From contig NC_014098.1 in assembly GCF_000092905.1 (NCBI RefSeq), forward strand, positions 2,914,001-2,978,000: a stretch of DNA of 64,000 nt. The letters run 5' to 3'. The stretch's first letter is position 1. Every line of letters starts with the position of its first letter. Under the pieces are notes generated by a model. That model did not search any database. It was not told where the DNA came from and saw nothing but the letters and a program-made list of their open reading frames with translations. A program made the position numbers and the translations under genes. Of this stretch, positions 46,021 through 55,076 are shown in pieces. This stretch comes from Kyrpidia tusciae DSM 2912. Lineage in GTDB: Bacteria; Bacillota; Bacilli; Kyrpidiales; Kyrpidiaceae.

Positions 46021-47535
46021 GTGACGCACGTCCTGTCCCTCCTCCTCGCCCTGCCCCTTGTGGGTATGTTGATCGTCGCCGGGATTCCCCGGGAAAAAAC
46101 CACGGCGATTCGCGCTGTCGGGATCGCTGTGTCCAGCTTGGCGTTTGTACTGTCCCTTGCGATCTGGTTCCAGTTTGACCGCGGTTTGGGAACCCTGCAG
46201 TTTACCGAGCACGGGCAATGGTTTACCTTTCCCCTGCCCGGCCTGGAGCCCATCCAGTCCGGACCGTCGGTCATCCTGGTGAGAGTCGGCTACGACCTCG
46301 GGGTCGACGGATTGTCGTTGCCCCTGTTGGCGATGTCCACCCTCGTGGCGGCGGCGGCCATGGTGGCCTCCTGGCGCACGGTGGAGCGGGTCAAAGCCTA
46401 CACCCTGTGGTTCCTTGTGCTCGAAACCGGGGTAAACGGCATTTGGACCGCCCAGAACCTTCTTTTATTCTTTATATTTTTTGAATTAGCGTTAATCGCC
46501 TTGTTTTTCCTCGTCGGGATTTGGGGGAATGAGGGGAGGGTGCGGGCGGCATATGAACTGCTGCTTTACAACGGTCTGGGCTCCCTGGTGATGCTCATCG
46601 TATTTGTGGCTCTTTTTCTCGCAACGGGCACCTATGACGTCCGGGAGATCCGGGCCGCTTTTGAGCGGCAGGCCCTGCCTCCCGGGGAGCAAATGTGGCT
46701 CGTCATCGGTCTTCTGGTGGCCTTCGGGATTAAGCTGCCGATTTTCCCTTTTCATACCTGGGTAAAAAATGTTCATCCCGCCGCATCGGCCCCGGTGTCG
46801 ATGATGCTTTCCGGCGTCTTGCTCAAAGTGGGCGCCTACGGGCTCATCCGGTTTGCCCTCGGGTTTTTCCCGGATACCTTTGCCCGTCTCGCCCCGCTCC
46901 TGGTGGCCCTGGGGCTGATCAATGTGTTTTACGGCGCCCTCTTGGCCTTTGTCGATCGCGATTTTAAAAGGATCATCGCTTACTCCAGCATCAGTCAAAT
47001 GGGCATCGTCCTGCTCGGCCTGGCCGCCCTGAACCCGATCGGCCTGCTCGGCGCCCTTTTTCAACTCGTGTCCCACGGTTTGATTTCGGCGCTTCTCTTT
47101 TTCCTGGCCGGGTTGACCTACGCCGAGACTCACACTTCCTCCCTGGATCGGCTGAGTGGACTCGGGGCGCGCATGCCCAGGACAGCCGGTTTCCTGATGT
47201 TCGCCGCCTTGGCCTCCCTGGGCGTGCCGCTCCTGTCCGGATTCGTGGGCGAGTGGCTGGCACTGTTGGGCTTGTTCACCACCCCTTTTCGGCCCTTTGC
47301 AATAATAGGAGCCTTGTCCATCGTCGCCAGCGCGCTCTATATCTTACGGGCGGTGATGCGGGCGATGCACGGGCCCCTGCCCGATGCGCTCGCTCACGCG
47401 CAGGACGCCCGTTCTGTCGATATGGCGCCAATTGCCGCCCTGTCCCTGGGGATCGTCCTTCTGGGCGTGTTTCCGTATCTCATGGGGGATCTGGCCCATG
47501 CGTCCCTGGCGGCCATAGCAGCCTTGCCCTCCTGA
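46021..47535 (+). CDS. nuoM: NADH-quinone oxidoreductase subunit M (displaced from the nuo operon)
   Basis: About 504 residues, 14 membrane helices, antiporter-like proton-pumping subunit of Complex I. Hallmarks: NLLLFFIFFELALIALFFLVG (conserved Glu of helix 5), FGIKLPIFPFHTWVKNVHPAA (conserved Lys/His), GLINVFYGALLAFVDRDFKRI and AYSSISQMG. The cluster downstream has nuoL and nuoN but no nuoM, so this is the missing subunit rather than an Mrp antiporter. I prefer GTG 46021, which has AAAGGGGGTGA upstream; GTG 46012 overlaps the tkt stop. Followed by rpiB. Confidence 0.9.
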   Translation: MTHVLSLLLALPLVGMLIVAGIPREKTTAIRAVGIAVSSLAFVLSLAIWFQFDRGLGTLQFTEHGQWFTFPLPGLEPIQSGPSVILVRVGYDLGVDGLSLPLLAMSTLVAAAAMVASWRTVERVKAYTLWFLVLETGVNGIWTAQNLLLFFIFFELALIALFFLVGIWGNEGRVRAAYELLLYNGLGSLVMLIVFVALFLATGTYDVREIRAAFERQALPPGEQMWLVIGLLVAFGIKLPIFPFHTWVKNVHPAASAPVSMMLSGVLLKVGAYGLIRFALGFFPDTFARLAPLLVALGLINVFYGALLAFVDRDFKRIIAYSSISQMGIVLLGLAALNPIGLLGALFQLVSHGLISALLFFLAGLTYAETHTSSLDRLSGLGARMPRTAGFLMFAALASLGVPLLSGFVGEWLALLGLFTTPFRPFAIIGALSIVASALYILRAVMRAMHGPLPDALAHAQDARSVDMAPIAALSLGIVLLGVFPYLMGDLAHASLAAIAALPS

Positions 47536-47616
47536 GCGCCCGAGGACAGGATATGAAGTTTCTGGACGGCGACCATCGGAACCTGGGCTGGACACTTATT
47601 GATGGAGGTGATGGAG

Positions 47617-48081
47617 ATGCGGGTGGCCATCGGATCCGACCACGCGGGATTCGCATTAAAGACTTCCATCCATTCGCTGCTCGTCGACGAGCTCGGCGTG
47701 GAGGTCGTCGACACGGGGTGCACCGATTGTCAGCATGGAAAATCTGTCGATTACCCGGACTATGCCCTTCCCGTCGCCAAGATGGTGGCCCGGGGAGAAG
47801 TGGATCGGGGAATCCTCATCTGCGGCACGGGCATCGGAATGTCCATCGCCGCCAACAAAATCAAGGGCATCCGGGCCGCCCTGGTGCACGACCTGTTCAC
47901 CGCCCGGGCCGCCCGGGAGCACAATGACGCTAACGTCCTCGCCTTGGGCGGCCGACTCATCGGCCCGGACATTGCCCGGGAAATCGTCCGCCTCTTTATC
48001 ACGACGCCCTACAGCGGGGGGCGCCACGATCGGCGCTTGGACAAAATCGCCCAAATCGAGCAGTCCCTCGCGTCCCCATAG
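47617..48081 (+). CDS. rpiB: Ribose-5-phosphate isomerase B
   Basis: A 154-residue isomerase interconverting ribose 5-phosphate and ribulose 5-phosphate, the step feeding phosphoribulokinase. Motifs: VAIGSDHAGFALK, DYPDYALPVAKMVARGE, ICGTGIGMSIAANKIKGIRA (catalytic Cys) and REHNDANVLALGGR. Start at 47617 with GGAGGTGAT upstream. It sits between nuoM and nuoA and is the last Calvin gene of the cluster. Confidence 0.94.
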   Translation: MRVAIGSDHAGFALKTSIHSLLVDELGVEVVDTGCTDCQHGKSVDYPDYALPVAKMVARGEVDRGILICGTGIGMSIAANKIKGIRAALVHDLFTARAAREHNDANVLALGGRLIGPDIAREIVRLFITTPYSGGRHDRRLDKIAQIEQSLASP

Positions 48082-48158
48082 CCCGGGATGATCCAGGCGG
48101 AGTCAGTCCCCGGGAATGGAGCCGGGAGGCGCATTTTCCAGCAGAGGAGGATGAGGCG

Positions 48159-48527
48159 GTGTCCCAGTCCTACGTCACCAGCGTGCTTCTCATCGCACTT
48201 TTCGTCGCCATTGGCGTCGGTCTGCCCATCGTCGCCTTTTCCCTGAGCCGTCTCTTGCGACCGCACCACGCCTATCGCGAAAAGGGCGAGACCTACGAAA
48301 GCGGCAACCTCACCGTCGGCACCAGCTGGGTTCGCTTTCACGTGAAATATTATTTGTTCGCCCTGTTGTTCGTGGTGTTCGATGTCGAGACGCTTTTCCT
48401 GTATCCCTGGGCGGTCGCCTATGACGCCCTGGGCACCTTCGCCCTGGCGGAAGTGGGGATCTTTCTCTTTATCTTGGTGTTCGGTTTGTACTACGCATGG
48501 CGACAGGAGGTGCTGGAATGGAAGTGA
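48159..48527 (+). CDS. nuoA: NADH-quinone oxidoreductase subunit A
   Basis: A 122-residue subunit with three membrane helices. Motifs [21 protein letters not shown] and [16 protein letters not shown] are the NuoA signature; the acidic FDVE helps quinone-linked proton transfer. GTG start after GAGGAGGATGAGG. Overlaps nuoB by 10 bases. Confidence 0.95.
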   Translation: MSQSYVTSVLLIALFVAIGVGLPIVAFSLSRLLRPHHAYREKGETYESGNLTVGTSWVRFHVKYYLFALLFVVFDVETLFLYPWAVAYDALGTFALAEVGIFLFILVFGLYYAWRQEVLEWK

Positions 48528-49051
48528 AAGGGTTTCCCCTTGAAGGGGTCGGACAGCTGGAGGAGAAGGAGCTTGAGCGCAACGTCGTGTTGACGACTTT
48601 GGAGAAAGTCAAAGCTTGGGCGCGATCGAATTCCATGTGGCCCCTCTCCTTCGGCCTGGCCTGTTGTGCCATCGAGATGATGGCCACCAGCGGCTCCCAT
48701 TACGACGCGGACCGCTTCGGCGTCTTCTTTCGTGCTTCGCCCCGGCAGGCCGATCTCATGATCGTCTCCGGCACCGTCACCAAGAAGATGGCGCCCCTAC
48801 TCCGCAGGCTGTACGACCAAATGGCCGAGCCGCGCTGGGTGATTGCCATGGGGAGTTGCGCCACGGCGGGCGGCCCTTACGTGCGCTCGTACAGCGTGGT
48901 CAACGGGGTGGATCAAATCGTTCCGGTGGACGTGTACATCCCGGGATGTCCCCCCAGCCCCGTCGCGCTGATTTATGGACTTAACAAACTCCAGGAAAAA
49001 ATTCGTTACGAAGCCCGCACGGGAAGGAGCGTGGTCGAGGATGGCCTATGA
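48518..49051 (+). CDS. nuoB: NADH-quinone oxidoreductase subunit B
   Basis: A 177-residue iron-sulphur subunit holding cluster N2, the last carrier before quinone. Cys ligands are in [23 protein letters not shown] and [10 protein letters not shown]. Start 48518 is set by ACAGGAGGTG. Overlaps nuoC by 11 bases. Confidence 0.96.
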   Translation: MEVKGFPLEGVGQLEEKELERNVVLTTLEKVKAWARSNSMWPLSFGLACCAIEMMATSGSHYDADRFGVFFRASPRQADLMIVSGTVTKKMAPLLRRLYDQMAEPRWVIAMGSCATAGGPYVRSYSVVNGVDQIVPVDVYIPGCPPSPVALIYGLNKLQEKIRYEARTGRSVVEDGL

Positions 49052-49544
49052 TCCCCAAGCCCTCCAAGACCACTGGGGAGAAGCCTTGGCCCGGGACCTG
49101 GAAACCGTCTTTGGGCCCCACGCCCTGGAGGACGCCCGGGTGGCCGATCATATGTACAAGGCGGCGAAGCTCGATGTCGTCCCGGAGCGGTGGCTGCCAG
49201 TCGCCCAGTATCTGCGCAACACCCCGGCGTGGTCGTTCGATTATTTGAACGACCTGCACGCCGTCGACCTGGGGGGAGAGTTTCGGGTCAACTACTTTCT
49301 GGAGTCGTTCACTCATGGTCACATGCTCGCCGTCAGTGTAACGGTGCCCCGGGATAACCCCCGGGTGCCCTCGGTAACCGAGATTTGGCCCACGGCGGAT
49401 TGGCATGAACGAGAAGCCTACGACCTGTTCGGCATCCTCTTCGTCGGACACCCGAATCTCAAGCGGATTCTTCTGCCCGAGGACTGGGAGGGCCATCCGC
49501 TGCGCAAGGACTACGCGCCGAAGGATAAGGAGGTGAAACAATGA
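49041..49544 (+). CDS. nuoC: NADH-quinone oxidoreductase subunit C
   Basis: A 167-residue hydrophilic subunit of the Q module, not fused to Nuo[22 protein letters not shown] signature appears as [20 protein letters not shown], followed by [15 protein letters not shown]. Overlaps nuoD by 4 bases (ATGA). Confidence 0.94.
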   Translation: MAYDPQALQDHWGEALARDLETVFGPHALEDARVADHMYKAAKLDVVPERWLPVAQYLRNTPAWSFDYLNDLHAVDLGGEFRVNYFLESFTHGHMLAVSVTVPRDNPRVPSVTEIWPTADWHEREAYDLFGILFVGHPNLKRILLPEDWEGHPLRKDYAPKDKEVKQ

Positions 49545-50644
49545 TCCGGACCGACGAGCTCCTGCTGAATGTGGGGCCCCAGCACCCCAGCACCCACGGC
49601 GTGTTTCGCCTCATCGTCAAAATCGACGGAGAGACGATCATCGAAGCCACGCCGGTAATCGGGTATCTCCACCGGGGCACCGAAAAACTGGCCGAGGACT
49701 TGATGTACACCCAGATCATTCCATACACCGATCGCATGGACTACGTCTCCGCCATGCTCGGGAATTATGCTTACGTACACGCCGTGGAGACCCTCATGGA
49801 GATCGAGGTGCCCGAGCGGGCCGAATACTTGCGGGTCATCGCCATGGAGCTCAACCGCATCGCCAGCCACCTCGTCTGGTTCGGCACGTACCTGCTGGAT
49901 CTCGGCGCCATCACGCCCTTTCTCTACGCTTTCCGGGAGCGGGAGAAAATCCTGCAGTTGTTGGCGGAGCTGTCGGGTTCCCGGATGACCTACAGCTATA
50001 TGCGGATTGGAGGGGTGAAATGGGATGTGCCCGACGAGGGCTGGCTGGGACGGTTGGACGCCTTCCTCGACGCCTTCTCCGGAGCCCTGGAAGAGTTTCA
50101 CGATTTGGTCACGGGCAATGAGATCATCCAAGCCCGTTTAAAAGGAGTGGGCAAATACGACGCCGCCACAGCCATCGCCTACGGTCTGACCGGAGTGAAT
50201 CTGCGGTCGACGGGGGTGAACTACGACGTGCGCCGGGCGAAACCCTATTCCATTTACAACCGTTTCGCCTTTCATGTTCCCACCCGGGAAGAGGGCGACC
50301 TGTGGGCGCGCTACTGTCTGCGCATGGAGGAGATGGAACAGTCCCGGCGGATTGTCAAACAGGCGGTCGCCCAATTTCCCTCCGGCGGCGACATCGTCGC
50401 AAAGCTGCCAAAGGTCCTGCGGGCACCGGCCGGGGAAGTCTACACCTCGGTGGAATCCACCCGGGGAGAGCTGGGGGTTTATATTCGCAGTGAAGGCGGG
50501 CCCAAGCCGTACCGGGTGCATTTTCGCCGCCCGTCCTTCGTCAATCTGCAGATTCTGCCCCGCCTCCTCGTGGGAGAGCACATCGCCAACATGGTGGCGA
50601 TCATCGGGGGAATTGACGTCATTATGGGGGAGGTGGATGCGTAA
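49541..50644 (+). CDS. nuoD: NADH-quinone oxidoreductase subunit D
   Basis: A 367-residue 49-kDa-type subunit related to NiFe-hydrogenase large subunits. [47 protein letters not shown] and the C-terminal [12 protein letters not shown] are conserved. It lacks hydrogenase Cys ligands, as expected. With NuoB it forms the quinone site. Confidence 0.96.
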   Translation: MIRTDELLLNVGPQHPSTHGVFRLIVKIDGETIIEATPVIGYLHRGTEKLAEDLMYTQIIPYTDRMDYVSAMLGNYAYVHAVETLMEIEVPERAEYLRVIAMELNRIASHLVWFGTYLLDLGAITPFLYAFREREKILQLLAELSGSRMTYSYMRIGGVKWDVPDEGWLGRLDAFLDAFSGALEEFHDLVTGNEIIQARLKGVGKYDAATAIAYGLTGVNLRSTGVNYDVRRAKPYSIYNRFAFHVPTREEGDLWARYCLRMEEMEQSRRIVKQAVAQFPSGGDIVAKLPKVLRAPAGEVYTSVESTRGELGVYIRSEGGPKPYRVHFRRPSFVNLQILPRLLVGEHIANMVAIIGGIDVIMGEVDA

Positions 50645-50646
50645 CG

Positions 50647-51651
50647 ATGCGCGAGTGGCTCCAAGCGCCGCCGACGTGGGAAACGTGGCTCGGCTACGTC
50701 GTCGCCAGCCTCCTGCTCCTCGGGTTCGGTCTCTTTTTCGTCACGTATTCGATCTTCGTGCAGCGAAAACTTCTCGGCTGGATGCAGAGCCGGGTCGGGC
50801 CAAACCGGGTGGGGCCCTGGGGGCTGCTGCAGACCGTGGCCGATACGCTCAAGCTGTTGGTCAAGGAAAATGTTCAACTGAACAAAGCGGACCGGGTGCT
50901 ATTTATCATCGCGCCCATCATCGCCTTTGTGCCGGCTTTCGTGGTCCTGGCCGTCATCCCGTACACGTCCTCGCTGGTCTTTTCGGATTTTAACGTAGGG
51001 CTGTTGTTGTATTTCGGGATCGCCGGCCTATCGACTCTCGGGGTGATCACCGGAGGTTGGGCCTCGAATAACAAATGGTCATTGATTGGAGCCATGCGCG
51101 CGGCGGCGATGATGATCAGTTACGAGATTCCGCTGGTGCTCGCGGTCCTCGGCGTGGTCCTTTTGAGCGGCTCTCTCAATCTCTCGCACATCGTCGAAGC
51201 CCAGGCTAGGAGCCACTGGTTCATTCTGCCGCAGATCCTGGGGTTTGTGATTTTCTTTATCGCCTCCCTGGCCGAGCTCAACCGCACGCCCTTCGATTTC
51301 AGCGAGGCGGAATCGGAGCTCATCGCCGGGTACCAGGTGGAATACAGCGGTTTTCGATTCGCATTTTTCATGCTCGGGGAGTACTTGTATCTGTTTGCCA
51401 TGGGCTCTTTGACGGCGGTGCTCTACTTTGGAGGATGGCTCCCGCCCCATCCCGCCCTGGCCTTCGTGCCGGGAATCGTGTGGTTCTTGCTCAAAGCCCT
51501 GTTTTTCGCCTTTGTCCCCTTTTGGCTCCAGGCAACCCTGCCCCGGATGCGCATCGATCTGTTGATGACCATGTCCTGGAAGGTGCTGTTGCCCCTGGCC
51601 CTGGTGAACCTGGCCCTGACCGTCGGTTTGAAAACGATCTCGGTGGCCTGA
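50647..51651 (+). CDS. nuoH: NADH-quinone oxidoreductase subunit H
   Basis: A 334-residue membrane subunit with about eight helices linking the Q module to the pumps. Motifs: RKLLGWMQSRVGPNRVGPWG, AELNRTPFDFSEAESELIAG and EYSGFRFAFFMLGEY. Starts 2 bases after nuoD. Confidence 0.96.
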   Translation: MREWLQAPPTWETWLGYVVASLLLLGFGLFFVTYSIFVQRKLLGWMQSRVGPNRVGPWGLLQTVADTLKLLVKENVQLNKADRVLFIIAPIIAFVPAFVVLAVIPYTSSLVFSDFNVGLLLYFGIAGLSTLGVITGGWASNNKWSLIGAMRAAAMMISYEIPLVLAVLGVVLLSGSLNLSHIVEAQARSHWFILPQILGFVIFFIASLAELNRTPFDFSEAESELIAGYQVEYSGFRFAFFMLGEYLYLFAMGSLTAVLYFGGWLPPHPALAFVPGIVWFLLKALFFAFVPFWLQATLPRMRIDLLMTMSWKVLLPLALVNLALTVGLKTISVA

Positions 51652-51717
51652 GACGGGAGCCCTGGATGACCTGAAAAGAGGAAATCGGCAATCCCAACCC
51701 AAGCAGAGGTGAGTGCG

Positions 51718-52155
51718 ATGTTTGGCGGCGGTGTGCTGAAAGGTTTGACCGTGACCCTGAAAGAGATGATCCGTCCGAAGGTCACGACTCGCTATCCCGA
51801 TGAGACGTACACCTTCCCGAACCGTTTTCGTGGTATTCAAAAATTGTATCCGGAAAAATGTATTGTCTGCAATCAGTGTGCCATGGTTTGCCCCACCCAG
51901 TGCATCACGATCCGGGGCAAGCCCCATCCCGACCCGGCCAAAAAGGGGAAAGTGCTGGAAACTTTCGAGATTCACTTCGACACCTGCATTCTGTGCGATC
52001 TGTGTACCGAGGTGTGTCCCACCGAGGCCATCGTGATGACCAACCAGTTTGAATTGGCGGAATACACCCGGGATGCCCTGCAGAAAGATATGACCTGGCT
52101 CACAGAAAATCCCGCCGAGGCCCGGGAGGTGAATCTGCCGTGGCGCAAAACGTAA
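51718..52155 (+). CDS. nuoI: NADH-quinone oxidoreductase subunit I
   Basis: A 145-residue ferredoxin-like subunit with two [4Fe-4S] motifs, CIVCNQCAMVCPTQCI and CILCDLCTEVCPTEAI (clusters N6a/N6b). The 66-base gap before it is the largest between nuoB and nuoK. Start 51718 after AGAGGTGAG. In a complex without NuoEFG this subunit is the likely entry point for electrons from ferredoxin. Confidence 0.95.
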   Translation: MFGGGVLKGLTVTLKEMIRPKVTTRYPDETYTFPNRFRGIQKLYPEKCIVCNQCAMVCPTQCITIRGKPHPDPAKKGKVLETFEIHFDTCILCDLCTEVCPTEAIVMTNQFELAEYTRDALQKDMTWLTENPAEAREVNLPWRKT

Positions 52156-52658
52156 TCACCTTTTTTCTCCTGGCGGGCGTGGCCATTGCCGGCGCCTTCT
52201 TGATGTTTCGATCGAAGCGGATCGTGCACATGGTCCTCTCCATCGCCCTGTCCTTTTTGAGCCTGGCGGGGTTGTTCGCGGTGCTGGGCGCGGAATTTTT
52301 GTTCGTCGCGCAGCTTATCGTCTACAGCGGGGCGATCACCATTTTAGCGGTGTTCAGCATTATGTTGACCCGTCATGAGCCGGCGGGGCCCGCCGTCGGC
52401 GCCGCGGGTTTCAAGCGGTGGTTCCGGTTGGCGGTGCCCCTGGGGTTGTTCGCGCTGCTCGCCTGGATCATCCTGGACACGCCGATCGCGGTCGGGCAAC
52501 TCACCGAGGTCATCGGGCCGATGAACATGGCCGAAGCTCTGTTTGCGCCGCGTTACCTGCTGTCCTTTGAACTTCTCGGGGTTTTGCTCCTGGTCGCCCT
52601 GGTCGGGGCGATCGTAATGGCCAAGGAGGAGATGGAGAAAGTCGGTGATCGCCGGTGA
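52140..52658 (+). CDS. nuoJ: NADH-quinone oxidoreductase subunit J
   Basis: A 172-residue subunit with five hydrophobic helices; EFLFVAQLIVYSGAITILAVF carries the NuoJ pi-bulge helix. Starts with GTG inside the end of nuoI (16-base overlap), and its end overlaps nuoK by 4 bases. Confidence 0.93.
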   Translation: MAQNVITFFLLAGVAIAGAFLMFRSKRIVHMVLSIALSFLSLAGLFAVLGAEFLFVAQLIVYSGAITILAVFSIMLTRHEPAGPAVGAAGFKRWFRLAVPLGLFALLAWIILDTPIAVGQLTEVIGPMNMAEALFAPRYLLSFELLGVLLLVALVGAIVMAKEEMEKVGDRR

Positions 52659-52999
52659 TTGGACTCCAACACTATTTGCTTTTGGCGGCTCTTTTATTCG
52701 CCCTGGGCCTGTACGGAGCGCTCACCAGGCGCAACACGGTTATCGTGCTGCTCTCGATTGAACTGATGCTGGGGGCCGCCAACCTCAATCTCGCGGCTTT
52801 GGGTTCGTTTCTGCATGGAGGGGGTTCGCCAGCGGCCGGAGCCCTCTCCGGGAACGCCGCCAGCCAATTGTTCGTTCTTTTTAACATCGCCATCGCCGCC
52901 GCCGAAGTCGCGGTCGGGGTGGCCATCCTGATTGCCCTCTACCGCCTGCGGGAATCGGTGGAGGTCGACACGTTCGATTCGTTAAAAGATGGGCCCTGA
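52655..52999 (+). CDS. nuoK: NADH-quinone oxidoreductase subunit K
   Basis: A 114-residue subunit with three helices. IVLLSIELMLGAANLNLAAL contains the conserved membrane Glu, and VLFNIAIAAAEVAVGVAILI the second. GTG start overlaps the nuoJ stop. A Gly/Pro-rich insertion (HGGGSPAAG) lies between helices 2 and 3, slightly longer than usual. Confidence 0.94.
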   Translation: MIGLQHYLLLAALLFALGLYGALTRRNTVIVLLSIELMLGAANLNLAALGSFLHGGGSPAAGALSGNAASQLFVLFNIAIAAAEVAVGVAILIALYRLRESVEVDTFDSLKDGP

Positions 53000-53017
53000 C
53001 GGGGACCCGAGGTTCTG

Positions 53018-54916
53018 ATGACGGGGGTGGAAGACGTGGTTCATCCGGAGTGGTGGCCGTGGTGGGTAATTGCTTTCCCCGCTGCTTCTTACGGGCTCCT
53101 GGTCCTGTTCGGCCGTAAGCTGAACCGGGGAAGCGCATGGCTTGGCAGTGCCGCGACCCTGGCCGGGCTTTGCGTCTCCCTCGCCCTCGCCCAGCGGGTG
53201 TTCACCGGCGGCACCGTGGAGTCGGTCCCGATGAGATGGCTTTCGGTGGGGGATGTCACCCTGAGCCTGGCGTTTGAGGTGACCCCTCTCAGCGCTCTGA
53301 TGATTCTCATCGTGACGTTGGTCGGTTTTCTCGTTCATGTCTACAGTTACGGCTATATGAAGGGCGAGCGGCGGTTTTCGTCCTTCTACCAACATTTGAG
53401 CCTGTTTATGTTTTCGATGCTCGGGCTGGTGATGGCCAGGGACCTGCTGTCGGTGTTTATCTTTTGGGAACTCGTCGGCGTCACCTCCTTTTTGTTGATC
53501 GGATTCTACTACGCCCGGCCCGAAGCCCGGCGGGCGGCCCAAAAAGCGTTTTTCGTGACGCGGCTCGGGGATGTGGGCCTGTTTGTGGCCATGCTGTACG
53601 CCTTTCAGACCACGGGCGGCTTGGCGTGGTCGGATCTGTTTGCCCACCTCGAAAGCGGAGCTCTCGCCCCGGTGCAGGCGGCGACCCTCGCCAGTTTGAT
53701 CTTTGTCGCCGCGGCGGGCAAGTCCGGGCAGTTCCCCCTTCACGTGTGGCTGCCCGACGCCATGGAAGGGCCGACCCCGGTTTCCGCCTTGATTCATGCG
53801 GCGACCATGGTGGCCGCGGGCGTGTTTCTGGTGGCCCGGGCCTATCCGCTGTTTACTGCGGCACCCGAGGTGATGGAGGTGGTGGCCTGGGTGGGAGCCG
53901 GGACGGCGTTCTTGGCGGCGGTCCTGGCCCTGGTTCAGGATGATCTCAAGCGGGTTCTCGCCTACTCGACGGTGAGCCAGTTGGGCTATATGATGCTTGC
54001 GTTGGGGGTGGGGGGCTACGGGGCGGCGCTGTTTCATTTGACCACCCATGCATTGTTTAAAGCGCTCTTGTTTCTGGCGGCCGGGAGTCTGTATCCCATT
54101 GTCGGCACCTACGATATGCGGGCGATGGGGGGGCTGTGGAGACAGGCGCCCTTTGTCGGGTGGTCCTTCTTGATCGGCATGCTCGCGCTCATCGGACTGC
54201 CGCCCCTCTCGGGATACTTTTCCAAGGAGGCGATCCTGGCCCACGTCTACGGCCACAATCTCGGATTGTTTCTTCTGGCGGTGGTGACCGTTGCCCTGAC
54301 GGCCCTGTACATGGGCAGGGCCTTTATGCTCGTCTTCGTCGCCCGGCGGCCGGTTCTGCAGCCGGGACGATGGGCTCCGGCGGTGCGGCTTCCCGTGTCG
54401 ATGGCCGTACCCGTGGCGTTGCTGGCTCTTTTGGCGCTGACGGCCGGCGCCTTGGAGACGCCGCAAGCGCCGGTGATCAGCCGCTGGGTGGCCGGCGATT
54501 TCCCGGCCCCGGTCCGGTCGAGCCCCGGGTGGATCAGTCCGGTGGTTGTCGCCGTGGGACTCTTGGCCCTTCTGCTGGTCTATTTTTGGTTCAGAACGAG
54601 CCGCATGGGCCGGTGGCAGGCCCGGCGGGAGGTGGCCGCAGCCAGCGCCTGGGCGACGCCCCTGAACCATCGGCTGTTTATCGACGCTTTTTACGAGCGG
54701 GTGCTCCTCGGGCTGTACCGGTCCCTGGGGCGGGTGGCGGCCGGGGTGGAACGGTTCCTGCTCGAGGGCCTCGTGCACCTCGCCGCCTGGGTGGCCCGGG
54801 GGCTGGGCCGGGCGTTGTCCCGGCTGGAAAATGGGCAGGTCCAGGGGTACAACGCCGGCGCCCTTTTCGTGCTGGGCGCACTGCTTCTGGCCTATGTGTG
54901 GCTTCGCCTGGCCTAG
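53018..54916 (+). CDS. nuoL: NADH-quinone oxidoreductase subunit L
   Basis: A 632-residue proton-pumping subunit with antiporter helices and a C-terminal lateral-helix region. Motifs: FSMLGLVMARDLLSVFIFWE, AAAGKSGQFPLHVWLPDAME, PTPVSALIHAATMVAAG and RVLAYSTVSQLGYMMLALG. Length and layout are normal. Followed by about 160 bases with no gene, where nuoM would normally lie. Confidence 0.96.
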   Translation: MTGVEDVVHPEWWPWWVIAFPAASYGLLVLFGRKLNRGSAWLGSAATLAGLCVSLALAQRVFTGGTVESVPMRWLSVGDVTLSLAFEVTPLSALMILIVTLVGFLVHVYSYGYMKGERRFSSFYQHLSLFMFSMLGLVMARDLLSVFIFWELVGVTSFLLIGFYYARPEARRAAQKAFFVTRLGDVGLFVAMLYAFQTTGGLAWSDLFAHLESGALAPVQAATLASLIFVAAAGKSGQFPLHVWLPDAMEGPTPVSALIHAATMVAAGVFLVARAYPLFTAAPEVMEVVAWVGAGTAFLAAVLALVQDDLKRVLAYSTVSQLGYMMLALGVGGYGAALFHLTTHALFKALLFLAAGSLYPIVGTYDMRAMGGLWRQAPFVGWSFLIGMLALIGLPPLSGYFSKEAILAHVYGHNLGLFLLAVVTVALTALYMGRAFMLVFVARRPVLQPGRWAPAVRLPVSMAVPVALLALLALTAGALETPQAPVISRWVAGDFPAPVRSSPGWISPVVVAVGLLALLLVYFWFRTSRMGRWQARREVAAASAWATPLNHRLFIDAFYERVLLGLYRSLGRVAAGVERFLLEGLVHLAAWVARGLGRALSRLENGQVQGYNAGALFVLGALLLAYVWLRLA

Positions 54917-55076
54917 GCCGGGCGCCCGCCGGCGAGGTCCCGCTGCAGAACGCTGCAGAAGTGGATGAAAAAGTGCGGGTCCGGCGGCGAGCCTGGGATC
55001 CAAAACCCAAGATCCCGGGCCGCCCCAACCCCCGACCACATCGGGTTCATCCAGAATCATGAGAGGAGGTGCGGTG

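Noticed and set aside
54917..55076. Possible remnant of nuoM between nuoL and nuoN
   Set aside because: No frame resembles NuoM; only a short tandem repeat is visible.
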